Positions 16,331 to 24,540 of a stretch of 64,000 nucleotides of DNA are shown one piece after another. The notes below the pieces were generated by a model, which saw only the letters and a list, made by a program, of their open reading frames with translations, was not told the DNA's origin and searched no databases. Both the position numbers and the translations under genes were made by a program. Positions within the stretch are counted from its first letter, which is position 1. Every line of letters begins with the position of its first letter. Origin of the DNA: Geodermatophilus marinus (lineage in GTDB: Bacteria; Actinomycetota; Actinomycetes; Mycobacteriales; Geodermatophilaceae); the NCBI RefSeq assembly GCF_003428645.1, contig NZ_QVQH01000009.1, positions 121,448 through 185,447 of the forward strand, in the 5' to 3' direction.

Positions 16331-18616
16331 TCAGCCCGTCAGCCGGGTGACGGCGAGGAGGGCGACGTCGTCCTGCCGCTGCCCGCCGGCCAGCTCGGCC
16401 AGCAGGCGGTCGCACAGCTCGTCGGCCCCCGCACCGGCGGACCGGGCCGCCGCCGCCAGCAGCAGCGCCAGGCCCGCGTCGAGGTCGACGCCGCGGCGTT
16501 CGACGAGCCCGTCGGTGTAGAGCAGGAGCGTGGCCCCGAGCGGCAGGACGCCGGACCACTCCTCGGCCCGGGCCGCCGGTGCGCCCAGCATCCGGCCGGG
16601 GTGCACCGGCAGCAGCTCCGCGTGGCCACCGGTCACCACCACCGGTGGCGGGTGCCCGGCCGAGACCACCCGCAGCCGCCCCGAGCCCGGCTCGAGGGAG
16701 GCGAACAGCGCCGTGGCCATGCGCTGCAGGCCGAGCAGCGACCAGCCCGCCTGCAGCCTCTGCAGCAGCGCACCGGGCGCGGGCCGGTCGGCCAGGTGCG
16801 CCCGGTAGACGCTGCGCAGCTGGCCCATGACCGCGGCGGCGGTGATGTCGTGGCCGACGACGTCGCCCACCGCGAGCGCCACCTCCCCCTCGGAGAGCGG
16901 CACGACGTCGTAGAAGTCGCCGCCGACGTCGGCGCCCCGCCCGGCGGCGAGGTAGCGCACCGCGACCGCCAGCCCGGGGACCGGCGGCGGGGCGGGCGGC
17001 AGCAGGTTGGCCTGCAGGGTGTGCGAGGTGCCCGCCTCGAGCTCGAAGCGCTGGGCGCGGTCCAGCGTCTGGGCCACCTGCAGCGCCAGCTGCTCGGCCA
17101 CCTCGACGTCGGCCGGGCGGAACGGGCCGCGGCTGCGCCCGGTGCCGAGGGTCAGCACGCCCAGCACCCGGCCGTCGGCGACCAGCGGCACGGCGAGCAG
17201 GTCGGCGAGCCCGAGCGCGCCGGCGATCTCCCGGTGCCGGTCGTCGGTCGCGATCCGGGCCAGCCAGTCGTCGGTCACCTCCCGGACCCACACGGTCCGG
17301 CCCCACCGCAGCGCCTCCGCGGTCGGGTGCCCCCCGCGGCGGCGCGGGAGGTGCCGCTCCCCCAGCTCGGCCACCGGCCCGGCCAGCGCCGGGTCGGCGT
17401 GCCGGGCCACCGGGCGGGTCAGCCCGTGCTCGGTGGTGAGGTCGACGACGCAGAGGTCGGCCAGCCGGGGGACGACGAGGTCCGCGAGCCGCTCGGCGCT
17501 CTCGGCGACGCCCGGGGCCTGCGCCAGCAGGCGGGCGGACTCCAGGAGGAACGCCGAGCGGGCCGCGTGCCGCACGGTCTCCTCGTGCAGGCGCACCCGG
17601 ACCAGCGTCTGCGCGGCCTGCCGGCCCAGCGTCGCGAGCAGCTCCTCGTCGGCCCGCGGCAGCTCGCCGCGCGTCCCCGGCTCGGTCAGGTCGACCAGCT
17701 CGGTGTCCCCCGCCGCGCCGAGCACGAGCACGAGGACCCCGAGGTGCGCGGTGTCCGCCCCCACCGGAACCAGCACCAGCGACTCCTGCCCGGCCGCGGT
17801 CAACCGCTCGGCCAGGCCGGGCCAGACCGCGCGCAGGCCGGCCCCCAGGCGCACGGTGTGCACCGCGCCGTCGCGCACGAGCTCGGCGCCGGCCGCCGCG
17901 CCGGCCATCTCGGCGAGCCAGTCCGCCGGCAGCCCAGCGGAGGCCACCAGCTCGACCGCGGGCACCGGCCGCGGCTCGCCGTGCTCCTCCTCCCGCCGCA
18001 CCGCCTCCCCGCGCTCCCCGGCCAGCCACAGCGCCGCCCCGCTCGCCCCGACCGCCTCCCGGCTGCGGGACACCAGCACCTCGGCCACCTGGCGCGCCGA
18101 GGTCGCCGCGGCGAGCTCGGACACGACGTGCTGCACCGTGCGGGACCGCGCCTCGGACTCCGCGGCGACCCGCTGGGCGTCGAGCAGCGCCCGCTCGTAC
18201 CGCCGCCGCGAGGTCGCCTCGAAGACGGTGGCGCGGACCAGCACCGGCGCGCCCGAGCGGTCGCGGACCTCGACGGCGTTGACCAGGCACGGCAACGGGG
18301 TGCCGTCGGCGCGGACGACGTCGAGGGCGACCTCCCGCACGGCCCCCTGCATGCGCAGCAGCGGGGCCATGTGGGTCTCGTAGAACACCTGCCCGCCGAC
18401 GCCGAGCAGCTCGGGGAAGCGCCGCCCGAGCACCGTCGCGGCCGGCCGGCCCAGCCACTCGCAGAAGGTGCGGTTGACCTTCACCAGCCGCCCGTCGGGG
18501 GTGGCGGAGAAGTAGCCGCAGGGCGCGTTCTCGTACAGCTCGGCGGGGTCGTCGTCGAGGAGCCGGTCGAGCTCCGGCGGCCGGTCGGCCGGGGAGCCCG
18601 CGGGAGGCGGGGCCAC
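16331..18616 (-). CDS. RsbP-like PP2C phosphatase with PAS and GAF domains
   Basis: 761 residues. PAS sensor at about 20-135 (ELYENAPCGYFSATPDGRLV, LGRRFPELLGVGG), two GAF-like regions at about 160-345 and 360-530 (second: LADLLAVPLVADGRVLGVLT), a short coiled segment, then a SpoIIE/RsbU-type PP2C domain from about 545. The metal-binding signatures are GADVGGDFYDV, LAVGDVVGHD, YTDGLVERR and RQDDVALLAVT. Such phosphatases dephosphorylate a STAS anti-sigma antagonist to release an alternative sigma factor. It lies 3 bases downstream of rsbQ in the same direction, the arrangement of the Bacillus rsbQ-rsbP energy-stress pair, but with two extra GAF regions. GTG start. Pairing with the RsbQ-like protein is strongly implied by position, not shown. 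Confidence 0.85.
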   Translation of the reverse strand: MAPPPAGSPADRPPELDRLLDDDPAELYENAPCGYFSATPDGRLVKVNRTFCEWLGRPAATVLGRRFPELLGVGGQVFYETHMAPLLRMQGAVREVALDVVRADGTPLPCLVNAVEVRDRSGAPVLVRATVFEATSRRRYERALLDAQRVAAESEARSRTVQHVVSELAAATSARQVAEVLVSRSREAVGASGAALWLAGERGEAVRREEEHGEPRPVPAVELVASAGLPADWLAEMAGAAAGAELVRDGAVHTVRLGAGLRAVWPGLAERLTAAGQESLVLVPVGADTAHLGVLVLVLGAAGDTELVDLTEPGTRGELPRADEELLATLGRQAAQTLVRVRLHEETVRHAARSAFLLESARLLAQAPGVAESAERLADLVVPRLADLCVVDLTTEHGLTRPVARHADPALAGPVAELGERHLPRRRGGHPTAEALRWGRTVWVREVTDDWLARIATDDRHREIAGALGLADLLAVPLVADGRVLGVLTLGTGRSRGPFRPADVEVAEQLALQVAQTLDRAQRFELEAGTSHTLQANLLPPAPPPVPGLAVAVRYLAAGRGADVGGDFYDVVPLSEGEVALAVGDVVGHDITAAAVMGQLRSVYRAHLADRPAPGALLQRLQAGWSLLGLQRMATALFASLEPGSGRLRVVSAGHPPPVVVTGGHAELLPVHPGRMLGAPAARAEEWSGVLPLGATLLLYTDGLVERRGVDLDAGLALLLAAAARSAGAGADELCDRLLAELAGGQRQDDVALLAVTRLTG

Positions 18617-18619
18617 GGC

Positions 18620-19420
18620 TCAGCGAGCGCCGAGGAAGGCCCGGATCGCGGCGGTCGTCTCCTCGGGCGCGGACAGGTTCGGGCAGTGGCCGGTGGCCGC
18701 CAGCTGGGTGAACACGCTGCCCGGCACGTGCTCGTGCACGTAGCGGCCGACCACCTCGGGGGCGATGGTGTCCTCGCTGCACTGCAGCACCAGGGTGGGG
18801 ACGGCGACGCCCGGCAGGTCGGCCCGGTTGTCGGACAGGAACGTGACCCGGGCGAACCGGCGGGCGATCTCGGGGTCGGTGCGGCAGAAGCTGTTGGTGA
18901 GCTCGGCGGCCAGCTCGGGCCGGTCGGGGTTGCCCATGATGACCGGGGCCATGGCCGCCGACCAGCCCAGGTGGTTGCTGTCCAGGCTCTCCAGCAGCGC
19001 GGCGACGTCGGCCCGGCTGAAGCCGCCCGCGTAGCCCTCGTCGTCGACGTAGCGGGGGCTCGGCCCCACCATGACGAGCGCCCCGATGGCGTCCGGGGCC
19101 TGCTGGGCCGCCAGCACCCCGATCATCGCGCTCACCGAGTGGCCGACGAACACCGCGTCGGCCAGCCCCAGCTCGCGGCAGATCTCGACGACGTCGGCGG
19201 CGTAGCCGCGCAGCGAGCCGTACCGGTCGGGGTCGTAGGCCGACAGGTCCGACCCGCCGGCGCCGACGTGGTCGAACAGGACCACCCGGTGGTCGGCCTC
19301 GAACTCGGGCGCGACGAAGCGCCACATCGACTGGTCGCAACCGAACCCGTGCGCGAAGACCATCGGCCGCGCCCCGGCGACCCCGCTCTCGCGGACCCGG
19401 TTGCGCTCCCGCACGCTCAC
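18620..19420 (-). CDS. rsbQ: RsbQ-like alpha/beta hydrolase (energy-stress input)
   Basis: 266 residues closely following Bacillus RsbQ. FAHGFGCDQSMWRFVAPEFE, VVLFDHVGAGGSDLSAYD, nucleophile Ser95 in FVGHSVSAMIG, VMVGPSPRYVDDEGYAGGF, FCRTDPEIARRFARVTFLSD, acid Asp217 in LQCSEDTIAP and His245 in ATGHCPNLS. RsbQ supplies or hydrolyses a small hydrophobic molecule that activates the PAS domain of RsbP in energy stress. The relatives DAD2/KAI2/D14 in plants bind strigolactone-type ligands. The GTG at 19420 matches the homology start; TATTTT ends exactly six bases upstream, so the mRNA is probably leaderless. Co-transcribed with the phosphatase gene. Confidence 0.9.
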   Translation of the reverse strand: MSVRERNRVRESGVAGARPMVFAHGFGCDQSMWRFVAPEFEADHRVVLFDHVGAGGSDLSAYDPDRYGSLRGYAADVVEICRELGLADAVFVGHSVSAMIGVLAAQQAPDAIGALVMVGPSPRYVDDEGYAGGFSRADVAALLESLDSNHLGWSAAMAPVIMGNPDRPELAAELTNSFCRTDPEIARRFARVTFLSDNRADLPGVAVPTLVLQCSEDTIAPEVVGRYVHEHVPGSVFTQLAATGHCPNLSAPEETTAAIRAFLGAR

Positions 19421-19426
19421 CCGTCG

Positions 19427-19432
19427 AAAATA
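19427..19432 (-). promoter_or_regulatory. -10 element of probable leaderless rsbQ promoter
   Basis: On the minus strand TATTTT ends six bases before the GTG start at 19420. It is the most AT-rich spot in a GC-rich region, and no ribosome site is present. Confidence 0.5.
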
Positions 19433-19506
19433 TCCGGACGCTGCCGTCCTGTCTGCCCCGTCGCGGCCGCCGCCGGAGGGGCGTGCCCGGGCCCGGTCGG
19501 CCGCTC

Positions 19507-19653
19507 TCAGTAGCGGGACGTGCCGCAGTCCGCGCAGCGCTTGCGCGGCGGGCGGGTCTCCCGCCGGCAGTTCGGGCAGGTCCACGCGGTCCGGTCGATG
19601 CGGGGGCGGCGGGGCCGCCGGGTGGTCGGCCGGCCGCTGGTCGCGGTGCTCAT
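19507..19653 (-). CDS. Small zinc-ribbon protein
   Basis: 48 residues: a basic, arginine/proline-rich N-terminus and a C-terminal zinc-ribbon with two knuckles, WTCPNCRRET and KRCADCGTSRY (C-x2-C ... C-x2-C). It presumably binds one zinc; a role in nucleic acid or protein contacts is guesswork. The ATG at 19653 is chosen because GGAGGA lies seven bases upstream; a longer reading from further upstream lacks support. It sits just upstream of rsbQ on the same strand, but separated by the rsbQ promoter. Confidence 0.6.
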   Translation of the reverse strand: MSTATSGRPTTRRPRRPRIDRTAWTCPNCRRETRPPRKRCADCGTSRY

Positions 19654-19817
19654 CAGGTCCTCCTCGAAAGGGTGCGCCCCCGACGCTAGGGAGGGCACGT
19701 GTCACCGGGGTGACCTGCACGTTGCCGTCCGGGTCGGGCGGTGTGACCTCACCTGCAGGGGCCCGGCCCGACCGCCCGGCGGCGATGAGTCCCGCTCCCC
19801 GGGGCGGTCATCCCTGC

Positions 19818-20525
19818 ATGCCCGCGACGTTCGTGCTCGTCCCCGGTGCCGGTGGCCAGGCCTGGTACTGGCACCGGCTGGTGCCCGCGCTCGAGCGCCG
19901 CGGGCACACCGCCGTCGCCGTCGACCTGCCCGCCGAGGACGACGCGGCCGGTCTCGACGCGTACGCGGCGGTGGTCGCCGACGCCGCCCGGGGCCGGGAC
20001 CGCCCGGTCGTGGTCGTCGCCCAGTCGATGGGCGGGCTGTCCGCGCCGCTGGCCTGCGCGCGGGTCCCGGTCGACCGGCTGGTGCTGCTCAACGCGATGG
20101 TGCCGCGCCCGGGCGAGACCGGGGGCGAGTGGTGGGCGGCCACCGGGCACGAGGCGGCCCGGGCCGCGGCGGCGGCCGCGGCCGGGTGGCCGTACGACCC
20201 CGCGGACCCCGACGGGGACCTCGACGACGCCTTCCTGCACGACGTCCCGCCCGAGGTGGTCGCGACCGCGCCGGGGCCGGTGGCGCAGTCGGGCACCCCG
20301 TTCACCGAGCCGTGGCCCCTGGCCGCGTGGCCGGCCGTGCCGACCCGGGTGCTCGCCGGCCGCGACGACCGCTTCTTCCCGCCGGCCTTCCAGCGGGCGG
20401 TCGCCGCCGAGCGGCTCGGCCTCGACGTCGAGGAGGTCCCCGGCGGCCACCTGGCGGCGCTGAGCCGGCCGGCCGAGCTGGCCGACGCGCTGGTCGCGGG
20501 GCCCGGGGTCAGCCGGAGCGGCTGA
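19818..20525 (+). CDS. Alpha/beta hydrolase (esterase, EstC/salicylate esterase-like)
   Basis: 235 residues, cytoplasmic. The start is FVLVPGAGGQAWYWHRLVP, typical of small esterases and plant methyl-esterase-like hydrolases. The nucleophile elbow is VVAQSMGGLS (Ser about 75), followed by RVLAGRDDRFFPPAFQRAV for the acid and PGGHLAALSRP for the histidine. Substrate unknown. The ATG at 19818 is where homology begins. Monocistronic; helD follows in the same direction 75 bases later. Confidence 0.78.
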   Translation: MPATFVLVPGAGGQAWYWHRLVPALERRGHTAVAVDLPAEDDAAGLDAYAAVVADAARGRDRPVVVVAQSMGGLSAPLACARVPVDRLVLLNAMVPRPGETGGEWWAATGHEAARAAAAAAAGWPYDPADPDGDLDDAFLHDVPPEVVATAPGPVAQSGTPFTEPWPLAAWPAVPTRVLAGRDDRFFPPAFQRAVAAERLGLDVEEVPGGHLAALSRPAELADALVAGPGVSRSG

Positions 20526-20600
20526 CCCGCCCACCGGGAATGCCGGGGCACCATGGGCGTTCCTGTCTTCCCGCAGACGAACGCCCACGCGAGGAGCCCC

Positions 20601-22922
20601 GTGCCGCCGACCGCACCGACGACGCAGCCCGAGGTCGCCGCCCACCCCGAGCTCGCCGACGAGCAGCAGTACGTGTCCGACCTCTACACCCGGCTGGACG
20701 CCGCCCGCGCCCTGGCCACCGAGCGGCTGCGCCAGGCCATCTCCTGGCCGGCCGTCGACCCGCAGGCCCTGCACGAGCGGGACGCCACCGTGCGCTTCCA
20801 GACCGAGCGGGTCACCGCGCTGGACGCGGCCGAGGCCGGGCTGTGCGTCGGCCGGATCGACCGCACCGAGGACGGCCCGCTCTACATCGGCCGGATCGGG
20901 CTGGCCGCCGACGACAACGGCGGCGACCCGGCGCTGGTCGACTGGCGGGCGCCGGCCGCCCGGCCGTTCTACACCGCCACCCCGGTGCACCCGCTCGGGG
21001 TCAGCCGGCGCCGGCACATCCGCACCCGCGGGCGCCGGGTCGTGCGCCTCGACGACGAGGTGCTCACCGGCGGGGTGATCGACGGCCGGGTCGGCTCCGG
21101 CCTCACCGGCGAGGCGGCGCTGGTGTCCGCCCTGGACACCGCGCGCACCGGCCGCATGACCGACATCGTGCGCACCATCCAGGCCGAGCAGGACGCCGTG
21201 ATCCGCGCCGACGACCGGGGCGTGCTCGTCGTCCAGGGCGGGCCCGGCACCGGCAAGACCGCCGTGGCGCTGCACCGCGCCGCCTACCTGCTCTACACCC
21301 ACCGGGAGCGGCTGGCCCGCCGCGGGCTGCTGGTCGTGGGCCCCACCCCGACGTTCCTGCGCTACATCGCCGACGTGCTGCCCTCCCTCGGCGAGACCGG
21401 CGTGCTGCTCGCCGGCCTGGGCCAGCTGCGCCCGGGCCTGGACGCCCGCGGCACCGAGTCGCCGGCGAGCGCCGCGGTCAAGGGCCGGCTGGAGATGGTG
21501 CAGGTGCTGGAGCGGGCCGTGGCCGACCGGCAGGTGGTCCCCGACGCCCCGCGCGAGGTGGTCGTCGACGGCTTCCCCCTGCGGCTGCGCCCGATCGACG
21601 TCCGCCGCGCCGGCACCGCCGCCCGCAAGGCCGAGCGGCTGCACAACCTGGCCCGGCCCGAGTTCGCCCGCCGCGTCGTCGACACGCTCACCGCGCGCTA
21701 CGCCGAGCGGATCGGGACGGGAATCGAGGGCGGCGCGTCGCTGTTCGACCGCGGCGACCTCGCCGCGCTGCGCCGCGAGGTCGCCGAGGCCCACGCCGTC
21801 CGGGCCCTGCTCCAGGAGCTGTGGCCGGTCCTCACCCCCGAGCGGCTGCTCGCCGACCTCTACGCCGACCCCGCGCGCGTCGCCCGCGCCACCCCGGGCT
21901 GGGACGACGGCACGCGTGCGCTCCTGCACCGTCCCCGCGGCCGCGGGTGGACGCCGGCCGACGTCCCGCTGCTCGAGGAGGCCGAGGAGCTGCTCGGCTT
22001 CGACGACAGCGCGCAGCGGGCCCGCGCCGAGCGGGACCGGCGGCGCCGGCTGGCCGAGGCGCAGGAGACCCTCGACGTGCTGCACGGGTCGCGCTCGATC
22101 GACCTGGAGGACGAGCACCTCGAGGCCGAGGTGCTCAGCGCCGGTGACCTCATCGGGGCCGAGGAGCTCGCCGAGCGGCAGCGGGCGGTGGACACCCGGA
22201 CGACGGCCGAGCGGGCGGCGGCCGACCGCACCTGGACCTTCGGCCACGTGGTGGTCGACGAGGCCCAGGAGCTCTCGCCGATGGCCTGGCGGCTGCTGGT
22301 GCGCCGCTGCCCGACCCGGTCGATGACCGCGGTGGGCGACCTGGCGCAGACCGGGACGGCGGCCGGGGCGGGCGACTGGGGGGAGGCGCTGCGCCCGCAC
22401 GTCGGTGACGCCTGGCGGCTGGCCGAGCTGACCGTCAACTACCGGACGCCGGCCGAGATGATGGACGTCGCGGCCGACGTGCTGGCCGCCGCCGGCACCG
22501 GCGCGACCGCCCCCCGCTCGGTGCGCCCGGCCACCACCGCGCCGTGGGCCGAGACGGTCGGCGAGGAGCACCTCGCCGGGCGCGCCGCCGAGGTCGCGGC
22601 CGGGTTCGCCGGGCAGGAGGGGACGGTCGCGGTCATCGCGCCCGCCGCGCGGACCGGCGAGCTCACCGCGGCCCTGGCCGGCCGGCTCCCGCGGGTGTCG
22701 GCCGGCGCCGACGCCGACTCCTCGCTCGGTCCGGTGGTGCTGAGCCCCGCCGAGGCCAAGGGCCTGGAGTTCGACTCGGTGCTGGTCGTCGACCCGCAGG
22801 GGGTCCTCGACGAGGGCCCGCGCGGGCACAACGACCTCTACGTGGCGCTCACCCGCGCCACCCAGCGGCTCGGCGTCCTGGCCCCCGGCGACCTGCCCGC
22901 GGAGCTGGCCCGGCTGCGCTGA
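20601..22922 (+). CDS. helD: HelD-like RNA polymerase-recycling UvrD-type ATPase
   Basis: 773 residues. HelD uses ATP to remove stalled RNA polymerase from DNA. Seen: an acidic/coiled N-terminal arm (ADEQQYVSDLYTRLDAARAL), GRIDRTEDGPLYIGRIGLAA, the DWRAPAARPFY signature of the HelD family, Walker A GGPGTGKTAVALHR (Lys219), TFLRYIADVLPSLGE, Walker B VVVDEAQELSPMAWRLL, VNYRTPAEMMDVA and the late helicase motif GLEFDSVLVV...NDLYVALTRATQRL. Length and lack of a long inserted arm fit the actinobacterial class II. GTG 20601 is chosen because GAGGAG lies just upstream; an ATG at 20553 is also in frame but lacks support. Monocistronic. Confidence 0.9.
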   Translation: MPPTAPTTQPEVAAHPELADEQQYVSDLYTRLDAARALATERLRQAISWPAVDPQALHERDATVRFQTERVTALDAAEAGLCVGRIDRTEDGPLYIGRIGLAADDNGGDPALVDWRAPAARPFYTATPVHPLGVSRRRHIRTRGRRVVRLDDEVLTGGVIDGRVGSGLTGEAALVSALDTARTGRMTDIVRTIQAEQDAVIRADDRGVLVVQGGPGTGKTAVALHRAAYLLYTHRERLARRGLLVVGPTPTFLRYIADVLPSLGETGVLLAGLGQLRPGLDARGTESPASAAVKGRLEMVQVLERAVADRQVVPDAPREVVVDGFPLRLRPIDVRRAGTAARKAERLHNLARPEFARRVVDTLTARYAERIGTGIEGGASLFDRGDLAALRREVAEAHAVRALLQELWPVLTPERLLADLYADPARVARATPGWDDGTRALLHRPRGRGWTPADVPLLEEAEELLGFDDSAQRARAERDRRRRLAEAQETLDVLHGSRSIDLEDEHLEAEVLSAGDLIGAEELAERQRAVDTRTTAERAAADRTWTFGHVVVDEAQELSPMAWRLLVRRCPTRSMTAVGDLAQTGTAAGAGDWGEALRPHVGDAWRLAELTVNYRTPAEMMDVAADVLAAAGTGATAPRSVRPATTAPWAETVGEEHLAGRAAEVAAGFAGQEGTVAVIAPAARTGELTAALAGRLPRVSAGADADSSLGPVVLSPAEAKGLEFDSVLVVDPQGVLDEGPRGHNDLYVALTRATQRLGVLAPGDLPAELARLR

Positions 22923-22945
22923 CCGGGCGGCGCCGGAGCGCGGCC

Positions 22946-22991
22946 GGCGTCGCGCGCCGGCGGCGGGCCCTCAGCGCCGGCGCGCGACGCC
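22946..22991. terminator. Bidirectional hairpin overlapping the end of a small gene
   Basis: Perfect 17-bp inverted repeat GGCGTCGCGCGCCGGCG (22946-22962) with its complement at 22975-22991 and a 12-base loop. It lies between convergent helD and the small membrane gene, and its right arm covers that gene's last codons and stop. Confidence 0.65.
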
Positions 22992-23159
22992 CTCGTGCAC
23001 GGCCACCACCGCGAGCCCGAGCAGCAGGCCGAGGGCGCCGAGGCCGACCAGCCCGGCGTTGACCGCGGTGTTGTCGAGCTCCGCCCAGACGATGCCGACC
23101 GCCAGCGCGAGCAGGCCCGCCACCCCGAACAGCGGGGCCAGCCACCTCGTCGTCTCCAC
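22971..23159 (-). CDS. Small two-span membrane protein
   Basis: 62 residues: two hydrophobic segments (WLAPLFGVAGLLALAVGIVW and AGLVGLGALGLLLGLAVVAV) with a short acidic link (AELDNTAVN) and a basic C-terminal tail ending in arginines. This is a topology with both ends in the cytoplasm (inference). Not a recognised family. The GTG start follows GGGGAGG. Same strand as, and 96 bases downstream of, the P450 gene, so it could be in its transcript. Confidence 0.5.
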   Translation of the reverse strand: METTRWLAPLFGVAGLLALAVGIVWAELDNTAVNAGLVGLGALGLLLGLAVVAVHEGVARRR

Positions 23160-23255
23160 CCGGGCCTCCCCACGTCGCCGACCGGCACCGATCAGAGCAC
23201 GGCCCGCCGCCGTCCCCGACCGGCTCCGGCGCGCCCGTGACGCACCGCGACGACG

Positions 23256-24503
23256 TCAGCCGGTGCCGTGCACGCGCAGCACCACGCGGTCGGCCGGGAG
23301 CGCCGGGATCCGCCGCAGCGAGATCGTGAGGTCCTGCTCGGGGACGTCGGCGCGCAGCCGGGCCAGCCGGGCCCCGAGGGCCGACAGCAGCGCCACGGTG
23401 ATCTGCTCGCCCGGGCAGCGGTGGCCGGTGCGGGGGTCCCCGGCTCCCTGCGGGACCAGCTCCCACGGGTCGATCTCGCGGTCGAGGAACCGCTCGGGGC
23501 GGAAGGCGGAGGGGTCCTCCCACAGCTCCCGGTCGTGGTCGGTGTCGTAGAGGTCGACGAGCACCATCGCGTGGGCCGGGACGCGGACGCCGTCGAACTC
23601 CACGGCCCGCGGGGCGCGGCCGCCGATGAAGGGTGCGAACGGGTAGAAGCGGCGCAGCTCGTGGGCGAAGGCCTCGGCGTAGGCCGGGTCGCCGGCGGCC
23701 AGCCGCTCGCGCACGCCCGGCCAGTGCAGCAGCGCGTGCGCCGCGAAGGCCACGAACCAGCTCACCGCCACGGTCGGGCGGACGACGTTGAGCACCTCGA
23801 CGGCGGCCACCCGCGGGTCGAGCTGCTCGCCCGAGGCGTCGCGGTGCCGCGCGACCGCGTCGACGACCGACCCCGCCGGCACCGCGCGCCGCCCGCCGCG
23901 GACGTCGGCGACCAGGTGCGCCAGCTCGGCCTCGCGGCGGTTGCGGGCCCGTCGCGCCCGCCAGTGCCGCGGGCCGCCGGTGGCGAAGCCGTCGACCATG
24001 GCGGTGAGGTCCCGGGCCATCGCCGGCACCCCGTCGTCCTCGAGCGGCACCCCGGCCCAGCCGCACACCCCCCGGGTGAGCACGCGGGCCGCCTCGTCGA
24101 ACAGGACGACCGACCCCTGCCGCGCCCACCCCGGCACCGCGTCGTCCCAGGCCGCGGTGACCCGCTCCACCAGCGGCACGAGCGCGGGACGGCCGGGGGT
24201 GTCGTCCACGAGCAGGTCGACGAACAGCTGCTTGCGCACCCGGTGCTCGGGACCGTCGAGGGTGTGCACCGCGCCCTTGCCGAAGAGGGTCGCCTGCACC
24301 GGCTCCGGGATGGCGTGCGCGCGGCGCACGTGGTCCTCGTCGTAGACGAACCGCGCCCCCTCCGGGCCCTCGACGGCCAGCACGGGCAGCCCCAGGAGCC
24401 GGCCGCGCACCGTCCGGCGCCCGTCCTGCCGGCGGCGTTCGGGAAGCCACCCGTACCCGCGGCGGGCGAGGGCGAGGGAGTCGTCCATCCGGGGCAGGCG
24501 CAT
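23256..24503 (-). CDS. CYP152-family P450 (fatty acid peroxygenase/decarboxylase, OleT-like residues)
   Basis: 415 residues. CYP152 enzymes (P450 BSbeta, SPalpha, OleT) use H2O2 to hydroxylate fatty acids at the alpha or beta position or to decarboxylate them to terminal alkenes. The family signature is clear: the Arg242-Pro243 pair in NVVRPTVAVSWF that binds the substrate carboxylate, EAFAHELRRFYPFAPFIGG, ELVPQGAGD and the haem ligand Cys363 in GHRCPGEQ. In the BSbeta alignment the key distal position 85 (Gln in BSbeta, His in OleT) is His80 here (KGAVHTLDG), and OleT's Phe79 is Phe74 (TLFGKG). So the active site looks decarboxylase-like. Start codon: ATG 24503 or an internal Met six residues later; neither has a strong ribosome site. 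37 bases downstream of the SIR2 gene. Confidence 0.88.
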   Translation of the reverse strand: MRLPRMDDSLALARRGYGWLPERRRQDGRRTVRGRLLGLPVLAVEGPEGARFVYDEDHVRRAHAIPEPVQATLFGKGAVHTLDGPEHRVRKQLFVDLLVDDTPGRPALVPLVERVTAAWDDAVPGWARQGSVVLFDEAARVLTRGVCGWAGVPLEDDGVPAMARDLTAMVDGFATGGPRHWRARRARNRREAELAHLVADVRGGRRAVPAGSVVDAVARHRDASGEQLDPRVAAVEVLNVVRPTVAVSWFVAFAAHALLHWPGVRERLAAGDPAYAEAFAHELRRFYPFAPFIGGRAPRAVEFDGVRVPAHAMVLVDLYDTDHDRELWEDPSAFRPERFLDREIDPWELVPQGAGDPRTGHRCPGEQITVALLSALGARLARLRADVPEQDLTISLRRIPALPADRVVLRVHGTG

Positions 24504-24540
24504 GCCCCGGGGTCTGCCCCGGCCCCCACGGGCCCATGCC

